Origin: CAWKEY01 sp963848675 | Lineage (GTDB): Bacteria > Pseudomonadota > Gammaproteobacteria > Methylococcales > Methylomonadaceae | Length of the DNA: 39,659 nucleotides | NCBI GenBank assembly: GCA_963848675.1 | Contig: CAWKEY010000062.1 | Coordinates: 1-39,659, forward strand | Reading direction: 5' to 3' | In this document: piece after piece, positions 15,707-23,385 of the stretch | Layout of the letters: every line of letters starts with the position of its first letter | Numbering within the stretch: position 1 is the first letter of the stretch | Made by a program: the position numbers and the translations under genes | The notes under the pieces: model-generated | What the model saw: only the letters and a program-made list of their open reading frames with translations | Told to the model about the DNA's origin: nothing | Databases searched by the model: none

Positions 15707-15919
15707 ATGATCAATATCACTATTACCAATCCTAATCTTGAATCGCTACTTCATCAGGCTTATGGCGATAATATGCCGCTTATCGAGGCAGAATTTGCCC
15801 GTTTCGTACAAGAAACACGCATCAAACAAGATATAGACATTGCGCTTCAACAATTACAAACCCATGAGTCCGTTTTGATGGAGGAGGCTTTTAAAACCAT
15901 TCGCAGTAAATATGAATGA
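15707..15919 (+). CDS. Antitoxin of a ParE/RelE-type pair
   Basis: A 70-residue acidic protein directly upstream of a RelE/ParE-fold toxin and overlapping it by ATGA. The N-terminal part (MINITITNPNLESLLHQAYG) looks like a small beta-strand/helix DNA-binding element. The C-terminal helices (ARFVQETRIKQDIDIALQQL) would bind the toxin. Identification rests mainly on its size and operon position; I do not recognise the exact antitoxin family. Confidence 0.75.
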   Translation: MINITITNPNLESLLHQAYGDNMPLIEAEFARFVQETRIKQDIDIALQQLQTHESVLMEEAFKTIRSKYE

Positions 15920-16203
15920 GGCGTTTAACGTTGTTTTTTTCTATAAAAGCCCAACAACGCCTGGAAGAGCTTGCCGATTATCTGTTTATCCAAACGCAAT
16001 CCCCTGAATTCGTTATTAAACATCTGGACCAGCTCGAAACTTATTTACGCCACCTACTCACGCTATTTCCAGAAGCGGGAACGCCCACGGAAAATTATGG
16101 CAACGGTATCAGGCGCTTGTCATACCAAAAGTATTCAATTTTATACCGCGTTACGGGACAACAAATTGAAGTCTTGACATTCTATCGTAACAATCTGCCG
16201 TAA
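15916..16203 (+). CDS. ParE/RelE superfamily toxin
   Basis: A 95-residue toxin of the ParE/RelE fold. Typical features are the N-terminal strand and helix (LTLFFSIKAQQRLEELADYL), FPEAGTPTENYGNGIRRLSY in the middle, and the C-terminal strands YSILYRVTGQQIEVLTFYRN. ParE members poison gyrase and RelE members cleave mRNA on the ribosome; the sequence leans towards ParE, but the target cannot be decided here. The start ATG overlaps the antitoxin stop (15916-15919). Intact and in frame. Confidence 0.85.
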   Translation: MRRLTLFFSIKAQQRLEELADYLFIQTQSPEFVIKHLDQLETYLRHLLTLFPEAGTPTENYGNGIRRLSYQKYSILYRVTGQQIEVLTFYRNNLP

Positions 16204-16224
16204 TTTGGCTTTCAAGATTAAAAA

Positions 16225-16740
16225 ATGCTTCTTAAACCAACCCTCATTAAAAACAGCCTGTTTGGCTTGTTCGCACTGGCGCTGATTGCATCAGGACTCT
16301 GGCTAGCCTTTAGCAAAACCGTAACGCCCGCGCCGGAGGTCATTTTTAGCACCTTCAGCGGCAAAAAAATCGCGCTGCACGACTTGCGCGGAAAGCCGGT
16401 ACTGGTCACCTTCTGGGCCACCGACTGCCCGGGCTGCATACAAGAAATACCACACCTGATTGATCTTTACCGGCAATACCACGACCAAGGCCTGCAGATT
16501 ATCGCGGTTGCCATGTACTACGATCCGCCCAATCATGTTGTCGAGATGACCAAACAACAAGCCCTGCCTTATGATGTTGCTTTGGATATCCAGGCCGAAC
16601 ACGCCAAAGCCTTTGGTGATGTGCGCTTGACGCCGACAACTTTTCTAATCAGCCCTGCCGGCTCGATCACCCTGCAAAAAATCGGCGTATTCGATATTGC
16701 CGACATGAAAGCCCGTATTGAAGCCCTACTTGAAGGATAA
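16225..16740 (+). CDS. TlpA/ResA-like membrane-anchored thiol-disulfide protein
   Basis: A 171-residue thioredoxin-fold protein facing the periplasm. It has an N-terminal membrane anchor (about 10-31, SLFGLFALALIASGLWLAF), the redox motif CPGC within VTFWATDCPGCIQEIPHL, and the cis-proline loop RLTPTTFLI. Such proteins reduce haem-binding or copper-site cysteines of exported proteins. It is the first gene of a close-packed operon: hemJ starts three bases after its stop, then thiD and thiE. The haem link is consistent with cytochrome maturation, but the true partner is unknown. Confidence 0.85.
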   Translation: MLLKPTLIKNSLFGLFALALIASGLWLAFSKTVTPAPEVIFSTFSGKKIALHDLRGKPVLVTFWATDCPGCIQEIPHLIDLYRQYHDQGLQIIAVAMYYDPPNHVVEMTKQQALPYDVALDIQAEHAKAFGDVRLTPTTFLISPAGSITLQKIGVFDIADMKARIEALLEG

Positions 16741-16743
16741 GTC

Positions 16744-17169
16744 ATGCTCTGGTTAAAAGCCTTTCACCTGATTTTTATGGTCACCTGGTTTGCCGGCCTG
16801 TTTTATCTGCCGCGTCTTTATGTGTATCACGCGATGAGTGATGATGACATCAGCAATGAACGCTTTAAAATCATGGAGCGCAAACTGTTTTTCGGCATTA
16901 TGACGCCAGGCATGATCGCCACCTTTATCTTCGGCATCTGGATGCTGGTGGATTACGCCTGGGCACTGTATTCATCGGCCGGCTGGCTGCATGCCAAAAT
17001 GGCGCTGCTGCTGTTGATGGTGGTCTATCATTTTTTCTGCGGTGTTTGGCTGTTTGATTTCAAACATGACCGTAATCAACGGCCCCACGTTTATTACCGC
17101 TGGATGAATGAAGTGCCGGTTATATTCTTGTTGGCCATTGTCATTCTGGCCGTTGTCAAGCCTTTCTGA
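16744..17169 (+). CDS. hemJ: Protoporphyrinogen IX oxidase HemJ
   Basis: HemJ is the membrane protein that oxidises protoporphyrinogen IX to protoporphyrin IX in many bacteria lacking HemG/HemY. The 141-residue product shows four hydrophobic segments and the family N-terminus LWLKAFHLIFMVTWFAGLFY, with the essential-type His8, followed by LPRLYVYH. MERKLFFGIMTPGMI and the C-terminal RWMNEVPVIFLLAIV also match. Length is typical. It is packed between the tlpA-like gene and thiD with gaps of three and one bases. Confidence 0.92.
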   Translation: MLWLKAFHLIFMVTWFAGLFYLPRLYVYHAMSDDDISNERFKIMERKLFFGIMTPGMIATFIFGIWMLVDYAWALYSSAGWLHAKMALLLLMVVYHFFCGVWLFDFKHDRNQRPHVYYRWMNEVPVIFLLAIVILAVVKPF

Positions 17170-17170
17170 T

Positions 17171-17962
17171 ATGCCTGCCAAACGCCCCGTTGTTGTCTGT
17201 TTTTCCGGCCACGATCCCAGCGGCGGCGCGGGTGTGCAGGCCGATATTGAAACCCTGGTCAGCCACCAATGCCATGCCGCCAGTGTAATCACAGCGCTCA
17301 CTGAACAGGACAGCCGGAACGTTAAAAAACTGCTTCCGCAAAGCCCTGAAAACATCATCAGTCAGGCGAACACCTTACTCTCAGACCTGGCGGTTGACGC
17401 CTTTAAAATCGGCCTGATCGGACATCATGAAAGCGCTGTTGCCATCCACGAAATCTTAAAGCAGCATCCGCATATTCCGGTGATTTTGGACCCGGTATTG
17501 GCGGCGGGCGGCGGCACCGGACTGTCCAGCCAGCAACTCATCGACACCCTGATCGACTTGCTGCTGCCCTGCACCACGGTATTAACACCTAACAGCGAAG
17601 AAGCCCGCAAATTGGTAGGGCTAACTGATCTTGAGCAATGCGGGCTGGCTTTGCTGGACAAAGGCTGTGAGTACGTGCTGATTACCGGCACCCATGAAAC
17701 AACGCCCGCCGTCAGCAATCAGCTGTTCCATGCCCATCGCTGCCTGGAAAGCTTTACCTGGAACCGGCTGCCAGCCAGTTACCATGGTTCGGGCTGCACG
17801 CTGGCTGCGGCCATCGCGGCATTGATCGCCCATGGTCTCGAACCACTTCAGGCGGTTATGGAAGCGCAGGAATATACCTGGAATGCCCTGAATGCGGCTT
17901 ACCAGCCCGGCCAGGGCCAGCATAACCCCAATCGATTTTTCTGGATGGAAGACAGCTCATGA
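17171..17962 (+). CDS. thiD: Hydroxymethylpyrimidine (phosphate) kinase ThiD
   Basis: ThiD phosphorylates hydroxymethylpyrimidine twice to the pyrophosphate used by ThiE. I start it at the ATG at 17171 (MPAKRPVVVCFSGHDPSGG), one base after the hemJ stop; the longer open frame lies inside hemJ. The 263-residue product has the ribokinase-fold signatures SGHDPSGGAGVQADIET, DPVLAAGGG and the C-terminal GSGCTLAAAIAALIAHG with the catalytic-type GSGC. It overlaps thiE by ATGA (17959-17962), confirming the thiamine context. Confidence 0.94.
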   Translation: MPAKRPVVVCFSGHDPSGGAGVQADIETLVSHQCHAASVITALTEQDSRNVKKLLPQSPENIISQANTLLSDLAVDAFKIGLIGHHESAVAIHEILKQHPHIPVILDPVLAAGGGTGLSSQQLIDTLIDLLLPCTTVLTPNSEEARKLVGLTDLEQCGLALLDKGCEYVLITGTHETTPAVSNQLFHAHRCLESFTWNRLPASYHGSGCTLAAAIAALIAHGLEPLQAVMEAQEYTWNALNAAYQPGQGQHNPNRFFWMEDSS

Positions 17963-18591
17963 AATTTCCGGCATCTGGCCTTTACGCCATCACCCAGACT
18001 GACAACAAATCCCCTGACACCCTACTCAGCGAAGTGGCAGCCGCTATCCGCGGCGGCGCAGTGGCTGTGCAATACCGCGATAAAAATCCCCTTGATGCGG
18101 TAGCTCTGGCCAGGGAGCTGGTCAAAATCTGCCATCAGCAGCAAGTGCCTTTGCTGATCAATGATGACGTCGAACTGGCGCTACGCACCGGCGCAGACGG
18201 TGTTCACATCGGCAAGGACGACGGCCATATTGCCGAGGCCAGAAAACATTTGGGAGCCGATGCCATCATTGGCGTGTCCTGCTATGACTCGGTTGAACGG
18301 GCGATTGAAGCCCAGCAGCACGGCGCTAACTATGTTGCTTTCGGGCGATTTTTCCCGTCCGGATCCAAACCGTTGGCGGCTCCCGCGCATATTGAAACAT
18401 TAAAAAAAGCGCGGCCTTTGCTGCATATTCCCATCGTTGCGATTGGCGGCATTCTGCCCGGAAACGGCGCAACTTTAATCGCTGCGGGCGCGGATGTGCT
18501 GGCTGTCATTGGCGGCATTTTTGACCATGAACCTGAACAATCAGCCCGCGCCTATCAGCCGTTGTTCAGCACAAAAACCACAAAGCAATGA
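17959..18591 (+). CDS. thiE: Thiamine-phosphate synthase ThiE
   Basis: ThiE joins HMP pyrophosphate with thiazole phosphate to make thiamine phosphate. The 210-residue TIM-barrel protein has VQYRDKN (pyrimidine and phosphate contacts), LLINDDVELALRTGADGVHI, IIGVSCYD, FGRFFPSGSKP and the phosphate-binding VAIGGI. Length is standard. It is the last gene of the tlpA-hemJ-thiD-thiE operon, after which a large inverted repeat lies before moeA. Confidence 0.95.
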   Translation: MKFPASGLYAITQTDNKSPDTLLSEVAAAIRGGAVAVQYRDKNPLDAVALARELVKICHQQQVPLLINDDVELALRTGADGVHIGKDDGHIAEARKHLGADAIIGVSCYDSVERAIEAQQHGANYVAFGRFFPSGSKPLAAPAHIETLKKARPLLHIPIVAIGGILPGNGATLIAAGADVLAVIGGIFDHEPEQSARAYQPLFSTKTTKQ

Positions 18592-18599
18592 AAGCCAGT

Positions 18600-18676
18600 T
18601 GCAGGAGCAACACCCACTTCGCGACAAGCGCTAAATGGTGCTGTGCTCTAATCGCGACGTGGGCGTCGCTCCCACA
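18600..18676. repeat. Large imperfect inverted repeat between thiE and moeA
   Basis: The left arm 18600-18624 and right arm 18652-18676 are complementary at 20 of 25 positions (TGCAGGAGCAACACCC... against TGTGGGAGCGACGCCC...), with a 27-base centre. The arm resembles the widely dispersed TGTAGGAGCGAC...GTCGCGA repeat, of which related copies lie at 24670-24695 and, in altered form, at 33079-33164. It may stabilise or end the upstream thiE mRNA. Confidence 0.7.
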
Positions 18677-18730
18677 GGAAATGGTTTTCGCGGCAAGCCT
18701 TCTGAAACATAGCTCCCCGAGCACACGAAC

Positions 18731-19990
18731 ATGATCCCCACGCAACCGAGCTGTACCGATATTTACGAACCCGGCCTGATCTCTGTTAAAGACGCGCTGA
18801 GCCAGATTCTGGCAGAAGTCCCTGTCATCAGCGGCTATGAAAGGCTGCCTATCGAGCAAGCCCGCGGACGCACGCTATACGAACCCGTCAACGCCTCTTT
18901 CAATGTGCCGTCGCATACCAATTCAGCCGTGGACGGCTACGCGATTCGTAGTGAAGATGTGCCTGCCCAGGGCAAACGCAGTCTAAAAGTAAGCGGCTAT
19001 GCCTTTGCCGGCCGGCCTTACCTTGGCGATGTAAAATCCGGGCAGTGTATTCGCATCATGACCGGAGCACCGGTGCCCGATGGCATGGATGTGGTCATCA
19101 TGCAGGAACATGTCGCAGTGCAAGGCGGCTGTATCCAGATTGACGCCCGGCACAAAGCCGGTCAAAACATTCGCAAAGCCGGGGAAGATATGCAGCAGGG
19201 CCAGAGTATCTTGCAGCCGGGTAAATTTTTGACGCCCCCGGACATCGGTTTGATGGCGTCCCTGGGTATTGCCGAAATCAACGTCCGCCGAAAACTCCGC
19301 ATAGCCATTGCTTCCACCGGCAATGAAGTCACCAGTATCGGCGCCCCACTCAGCCCGGGCAGCATTTATGACAGCAACCGTTACAGCCTGCTGGCTGCGC
19401 TGGATCGGCCCGATATCGAGGTCATTCATTTGGGCATACTGGAAGATGATCCGGCCAAGTTGCTCAACAGCTTTGAGAATGCCAGCCGCTTTGCGGATAT
19501 GATTATTTCTTCCGGCGGCGTGTCGGTCGGTGAAGCCGATTACACCAAAACCGCCTTGCAGGCCTCCGGTTTAGTTAATTTTTGGAAGGTGGCAATCAAG
19601 CCGGGCCGCCCGCTGGCTTTTGGCCACATCGGCAAGGCGGCATTTTTTGGCTTGCCGGGCAACCCGGTGGCTGTAATGGTAACGTTTTATCAGTTTGTGC
19701 TGCCCGCGCTAGAAAAAATGCTGGGCACCCACAATAAAGCCATTGCGCCGGTTTTTCTAGCCAAAGCAACCGAAACGCTGCGTAAAAAACCCGGGCGCAC
19801 CGAAATTCAACGCGGTATCATCGAGCAGGACGACAGCGGCAATTGGACAGTCAAAACCACCGGCAAACAGGGCTCGGGCATTTTGCGCTCGATGAGCCTG
19901 GCCAATGCATTTATTATCCTGGGCCATGACAGCGAAACGGTGAAGGCCGGTGAATGGGTGAGCGTGCAAGCGTTTGCGGGCCTGTTTTAG
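18731..19990 (+). CDS. moeA: Molybdopterin molybdenumtransferase MoeA
   Basis: MoeA inserts molybdate into adenylated molybdopterin to form molybdenum cofactor. The 419-residue product shows the MoeA signatures SHTNSAVDGYAIRSEDV (N-terminal domain), GQCIRIMTGAPVPDGMDVVI, RIAIASTGNEV, DMIISSGGVSVGEADYTK and GLPGNPVAVMVTFYQFV. A C-terminal beta-barrel domain follows (about 335-419). Length is normal. It is separated from thiE by 139 bases containing the inverted repeat, so it probably has its own promoter. No other molybdenum-cofactor gene is in the window. Confidence 0.95.
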   Translation: MIPTQPSCTDIYEPGLISVKDALSQILAEVPVISGYERLPIEQARGRTLYEPVNASFNVPSHTNSAVDGYAIRSEDVPAQGKRSLKVSGYAFAGRPYLGDVKSGQCIRIMTGAPVPDGMDVVIMQEHVAVQGGCIQIDARHKAGQNIRKAGEDMQQGQSILQPGKFLTPPDIGLMASLGIAEINVRRKLRIAIASTGNEVTSIGAPLSPGSIYDSNRYSLLAALDRPDIEVIHLGILEDDPAKLLNSFENASRFADMIISSGGVSVGEADYTKTALQASGLVNFWKVAIKPGRPLAFGHIGKAAFFGLPGNPVAVMVTFYQFVLPALEKMLGTHNKAIAPVFLAKATETLRKKPGRTEIQRGIIEQDDSGNWTVKTTGKQGSGILRSMSLANAFIILGHDSETVKAGEWVSVQAFAGLF

Positions 19991-19997
19991 CATTAAT

Positions 19998-20028
19998 GGT
20001 ACGCAATGCATACCCTACGAATTTTTTT
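19998..20028 (+). terminator. Probable terminator hairpin after moeA
   Basis: The near-palindrome GGTACGCAATGCATACC (19998-20014) is followed by CTACGAATTTTTTT. The stem has one mismatch in seven or eight pairs. It lies between the convergent moeA and ABC permease genes. The GGTACGCAATGC-type palindrome next to CCTACG also looks like a dispersed repeat that may have been adopted as a terminator. Confidence 0.4.
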
Positions 20029-20046
20029 CGCCTTTCGCCTTGGGCC

Positions 20047-20811
20047 TCAATTTTTAATCCCGATGCCCTTGTGGAGCAGATACAGACTGAACAAGGTCAT
20101 GGCCACAATAAAGCCGCTGGTAATTTCAAACGCCAGCACAATGTCTACATCGCTCACCCCAATCAAGCCGTAACGAAAGGCGTTGATCATGTACAAGATA
20201 GGATTTCCCCTGGAAATGGTCTGCCAGATATCCGGCAGCATCGACACCGAATAAAACACACCGCCCAGATAATTTAACGGCGTTAATACGAAATTGGGAA
20301 TAATGGAAATGTCATCAAAACTATCTGCAAACACGGCATTGATAAAGCCGGCCAGGGAAAACACCGTTGCCGTCAGCACGGCAATGGCCAAGGCAATAGC
20401 GGCACTATAAAAAGCAACATCGGCAAAAAGCCGGGAAATCAGCCCCACCACGACCCCCACCAACAAGCCACGGCAAATGCCGCCGCTGACATAGCCGGCC
20501 AAAATCACCCAATTGGGTACCGGCGCCACCAGCAATTCTTCAATATTGTGCTGAAACTTGGTCGAATAAAATGAAGACACGACATTCGAGTAGGAATGAC
20601 TTATCACCGACATTAAAATAATGCCGGGAACAATATAATCCATATAAGTGGCGCCGCTGACAGTCCCTATACGGTCGCCAATCAGCTTGCCAAAAATCAG
20701 AAAATACAACGCCGTGGTCACGGCAGGCGGCAGTAAGGTTTGCGGCCAGATGCGCACAAAACGGTATATTTCTTTAACGACAATAGTTCTAAACGCAATC
20801 GAATAATTCAT
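20047..20811 (-). CDS. ABC-2 type transporter permease (YadH-like)
   Basis: The membrane subunit of an ABC exporter. The 254-residue product has six hydrophobic segments and the ABC-2 family pattern, with IVPGIILMSVISHSYSNVVS, EELLVAPVPNWVILAGYVSGG and a late segment LNYLGGVFYSVSMLPDIWQ. It resembles E. coli YadH and overlaps the ATPase gene by four bases (20808-20811). The substrate is not evident; relatives have been annotated for drugs, polysaccharides or lipids without strong proof. Confidence 0.9.
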   Translation of the reverse strand: MNYSIAFRTIVVKEIYRFVRIWPQTLLPPAVTTALYFLIFGKLIGDRIGTVSGATYMDYIVPGIILMSVISHSYSNVVSSFYSTKFQHNIEELLVAPVPNWVILAGYVSGGICRGLLVGVVVGLISRLFADVAFYSAAIALAIAVLTATVFSLAGFINAVFADSFDDISIIPNFVLTPLNYLGGVFYSVSMLPDIWQTISRGNPILYMINAFRYGLIGVSDVDIVLAFEITSGFIVAMTLFSLYLLHKGIGIKN

Positions 20812-21737
20812 CGTATACGGCCTTCGGGACTGGCTTCAATCAGATCCATAAACAACTGTTCCAGACGATTGGTCTTGTTTTTCAGACTGATGACTTCAAC
20901 ATTTATTTCGCTTAAACGCTGAAACAATTGATTAAGCCCCAGCTCTTTAGGCACCGCGACCGTCAAGCTTTTATCAGTGGCCCGCTCGACCTGATAGCCC
21001 TCAATCACCGGAGCCGTTTGCAGCGGCTGCGCCAGATCCAGCACAAAATGATCAACGTGCAACCGGGCCAGCAGACTGGCCATATCCGAATGCTCGACAA
21101 TCTGGCCATGATTGATGATGGCAATATTGCGGCACAGACTTTCGGCTTCTTCAAGATAGTGCGTGGTTAAAATAATGGTTGTGCCCTGCTCATTCACTTC
21201 CCGCATCATTTGCCACATGGAACGACGGATTTCAATATCGACGCCGGCCGTCGGCTCATCCAGAATCAGCAGCTTGGGGGCGTGCACCATGGCCCGGGCA
21301 ATCATCACCCGCCGTTTCATGCCGCCCGACAACCGCCGGGATACGCTATCCCGCTTGTCCCACAAATCCATCTGCCTAAGGCATTGCTCGGTTCTTTGCA
21401 GCGCCAATTTGCGCGGTGTGCCATAATAGCCGGCCTGATTGAGCAGAATATTCTTGACGGTTTCAAATTGGTTGAAGTTGACTTCCTGCGGTACCAAACC
21501 AATACAACTTTTTGCCTGGCCCCGATTCCGTCGCAAATCATGGCCAAAAATGCTGACCGAACCGCTGCTTTCATTGACCAGCGAGCTGATGATGCCGATC
21601 GTGGTGGATTTGCCGGCGCCATTAGGCCCCAGCAAGGCAAAGAAATCACCGGCTTCGACATCAAGATCGATGCCTTTTAACGCCTCAAAACCATTACTGT
21701 AGGTTTTTCTGAGATTTCGAAGAGATAATGCGTTCAT
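20808..21737 (-). CDS. ABC transporter ATP-binding protein (YadG-like)
   Basis: The ATPase partner of the ABC-2 permease. The 309-residue product has Walker A GPNGAGKST, a Q-loop (GLVPQEVNFN), the signature LSGGMKRRVMIARAMV, Walker B LLILDEPTAGVD and the switch His in TTHYLEEAE. A C-terminal extension of about 90 residues is typical of this subfamily. It is transcribed away from ppx across a 137-base divergent gap (21738-21874), which should hold promoters for both directions; none was clear enough to list. Confidence 0.94.
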   Translation of the reverse strand: MNALSLRNLRKTYSNGFEALKGIDLDVEAGDFFALLGPNGAGKSTTIGIISSLVNESSGSVSIFGHDLRRNRGQAKSCIGLVPQEVNFNQFETVKNILLNQAGYYGTPRKLALQRTEQCLRQMDLWDKRDSVSRRLSGGMKRRVMIARAMVHAPKLLILDEPTAGVDIEIRRSMWQMMREVNEQGTTIILTTHYLEEAESLCRNIAIINHGQIVEHSDMASLLARLHVDHFVLDLAQPLQTAPVIEGYQVERATDKSLTVAVPKELGLNQLFQRLSEINVEVISLKNKTNRLEQLFMDLIEASPEGRIR

Positions 21738-21874
21738 GCTGAAACTATCACTTAACGAGAGCCTGCAAATAAGTTAAATTAAGAAGTGTACTCATTCAAA
21801 AGATTCTTGATCGATATTAAAATTGCGTAATTTTATCAGATATACAAATCCCCGCCGACAAAACTGGATAACCC

Positions 21875-23374
21875 GTGCAAAAGAAACCGCCTGAAATTGT
21901 TGCCGCTGTGGACCTGGGTTCTAACAGTTTTCACATGATTGTCTGCAACCTGACCGATGGTAAATTACAGACCGTCGACCGGCTAAGAGAAATGGTCAGA
22001 CTGGCCTCCGGACTCGACAAGAGAAACTACCTGGATCTTGCCACTCAAAAAAGAGCCCTGGAGTGCCTGGAACGATTTGGTCAAAGAATCCGCAATTTTC
22101 CGCCTGGCAGTGTGCGCATTGTCGGCACCAACACGCTGCGCATGGCGAAAAATTCCCGGCAGTTTTTGATTAAAGCCGAGAAAGCACTCAATCACCCTAT
22201 CCATATCATTTCCGGCATTGAGGAGGCGCGCCTGATTTATCTGGGCGTGGCGCACAGCCTGGGCAGCAGCGCCAAGTCGCGCCTGGTCATGGATATAGGC
22301 GGCGGCAGCACCGAATACATTATCGGCATCGATGACACGCCCAGAAAGAAGGAAAGTTTGCCTATGGGCTGCGTTTCACTCAGTAATGCTTTCTTCAAAG
22401 ACGGCAAAATTTCCAAAAATGCCTTTAAACAAGCGGTTTTATTTGCCGAACAACAACTGGAACCTTATCAGAAAAAATTTCAGCGTAAAAACTGGAAGGA
22501 GGCTATTGGCGCCTCCGGCAGCTTGCGCTCAATCGATAAAGTCCTGAAAGCAAAAAACTGGAGCAACAACGGCATCACCCGGGAAGGCCTGGAACAACTG
22601 GTCAGCCATTTCAATCGCTGCACTCATGTCAATGAGCTAGCTTTGCCGGATCTCAATCCGGACCGCCTGCCGGTCTTCCCCGGCGGCTTGGCTATCATCT
22701 ACGCCACATTTAAAAGCCTGGGTATCGAACAAATGACTGTTGCCGACGGCGCGCTTCGGGAAGGTCTCATCCTGGACTTGCTGGGCCGGATCTATGACCA
22801 CGATATGCGCTCGGCAACCGCGCAGGCCCTGGCCAAGCGTTATCATACCGACCATGCGCACGCAGTGCGCATTAAACAGACCATTCACGCCATGCTAGGG
22901 CAATTGGATGCCGAATGCTGTCTCTATGACAACGAAGGCATCGTGCAATTTTTGGATTGGGCGGCAGAACTGCACGAAATCGGTCATGACATTGCCCACA
23001 GCCAGTATCACAAGCACAGCGCCTATATCATTGAGAATGCCGATCTGGCCGGGTTTTCCCGGCAAGATCAAATTTTGCTGGCAACCATCATAAGGTCACA
23101 CCGGCGCAAATTTTCCCGCATCCGTTTTTTTGATTTATCAGACCCCTGGAACAATTACGCGCCGTACATGACCATTATTCTGCGCTTGGCCGTTCTGCTG
23201 CGCCGCAATCGACATGAGCACGATTTGCCCGAATTTAAAATAGCGATCACCAAGACAAAAGTCGGCTTGCAGTTTCCCGGCGACTGGCTGGCTCAGTCCC
23301 CGCTCACGCATGCCGATCTAATCCTGGAGGCCGATTATCTGAAAGCAGCCGGTTTCAAACTGGAATTTCTCTAA
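21875..23374 (+). CDS. ppx: Exopolyphosphatase Ppx/GppA family
   Basis: Ppx/GppA proteins hydrolyse polyphosphate or pppGpp. The 499-residue product has the actin-like phosphate loops AVDLGSNSFHMIV and MDIGGGSTEYIIG, the GIEEARLIYLGV segment and a C-terminal HD-like domain (ELHEIGHDIAHSQYHKHSAYI). Length matches E. coli Ppx (513) rather than short GppA-like forms. The start is taken as GTG (21875), as no in-frame ATG lies nearby. An unknown membrane-anchored protein follows after 11 bases. The choice between Ppx and GppA activity is open. Confidence 0.9.
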   Translation: MQKKPPEIVAAVDLGSNSFHMIVCNLTDGKLQTVDRLREMVRLASGLDKRNYLDLATQKRALECLERFGQRIRNFPPGSVRIVGTNTLRMAKNSRQFLIKAEKALNHPIHIISGIEEARLIYLGVAHSLGSSAKSRLVMDIGGGSTEYIIGIDDTPRKKESLPMGCVSLSNAFFKDGKISKNAFKQAVLFAEQQLEPYQKKFQRKNWKEAIGASGSLRSIDKVLKAKNWSNNGITREGLEQLVSHFNRCTHVNELALPDLNPDRLPVFPGGLAIIYATFKSLGIEQMTVADGALREGLILDLLGRIYDHDMRSATAQALAKRYHTDHAHAVRIKQTIHAMLGQLDAECCLYDNEGIVQFLDWAAELHEIGHDIAHSQYHKHSAYIIENADLAGFSRQDQILLATIIRSHRRKFSRIRFFDLSDPWNNYAPYMTIILRLAVLLRRNRHEHDLPEFKIAITKTKVGLQFPGDWLAQSPLTHADLILEADYLKAAGFKLEFL

Positions 23375-23385
23375 GACCAGGCACT

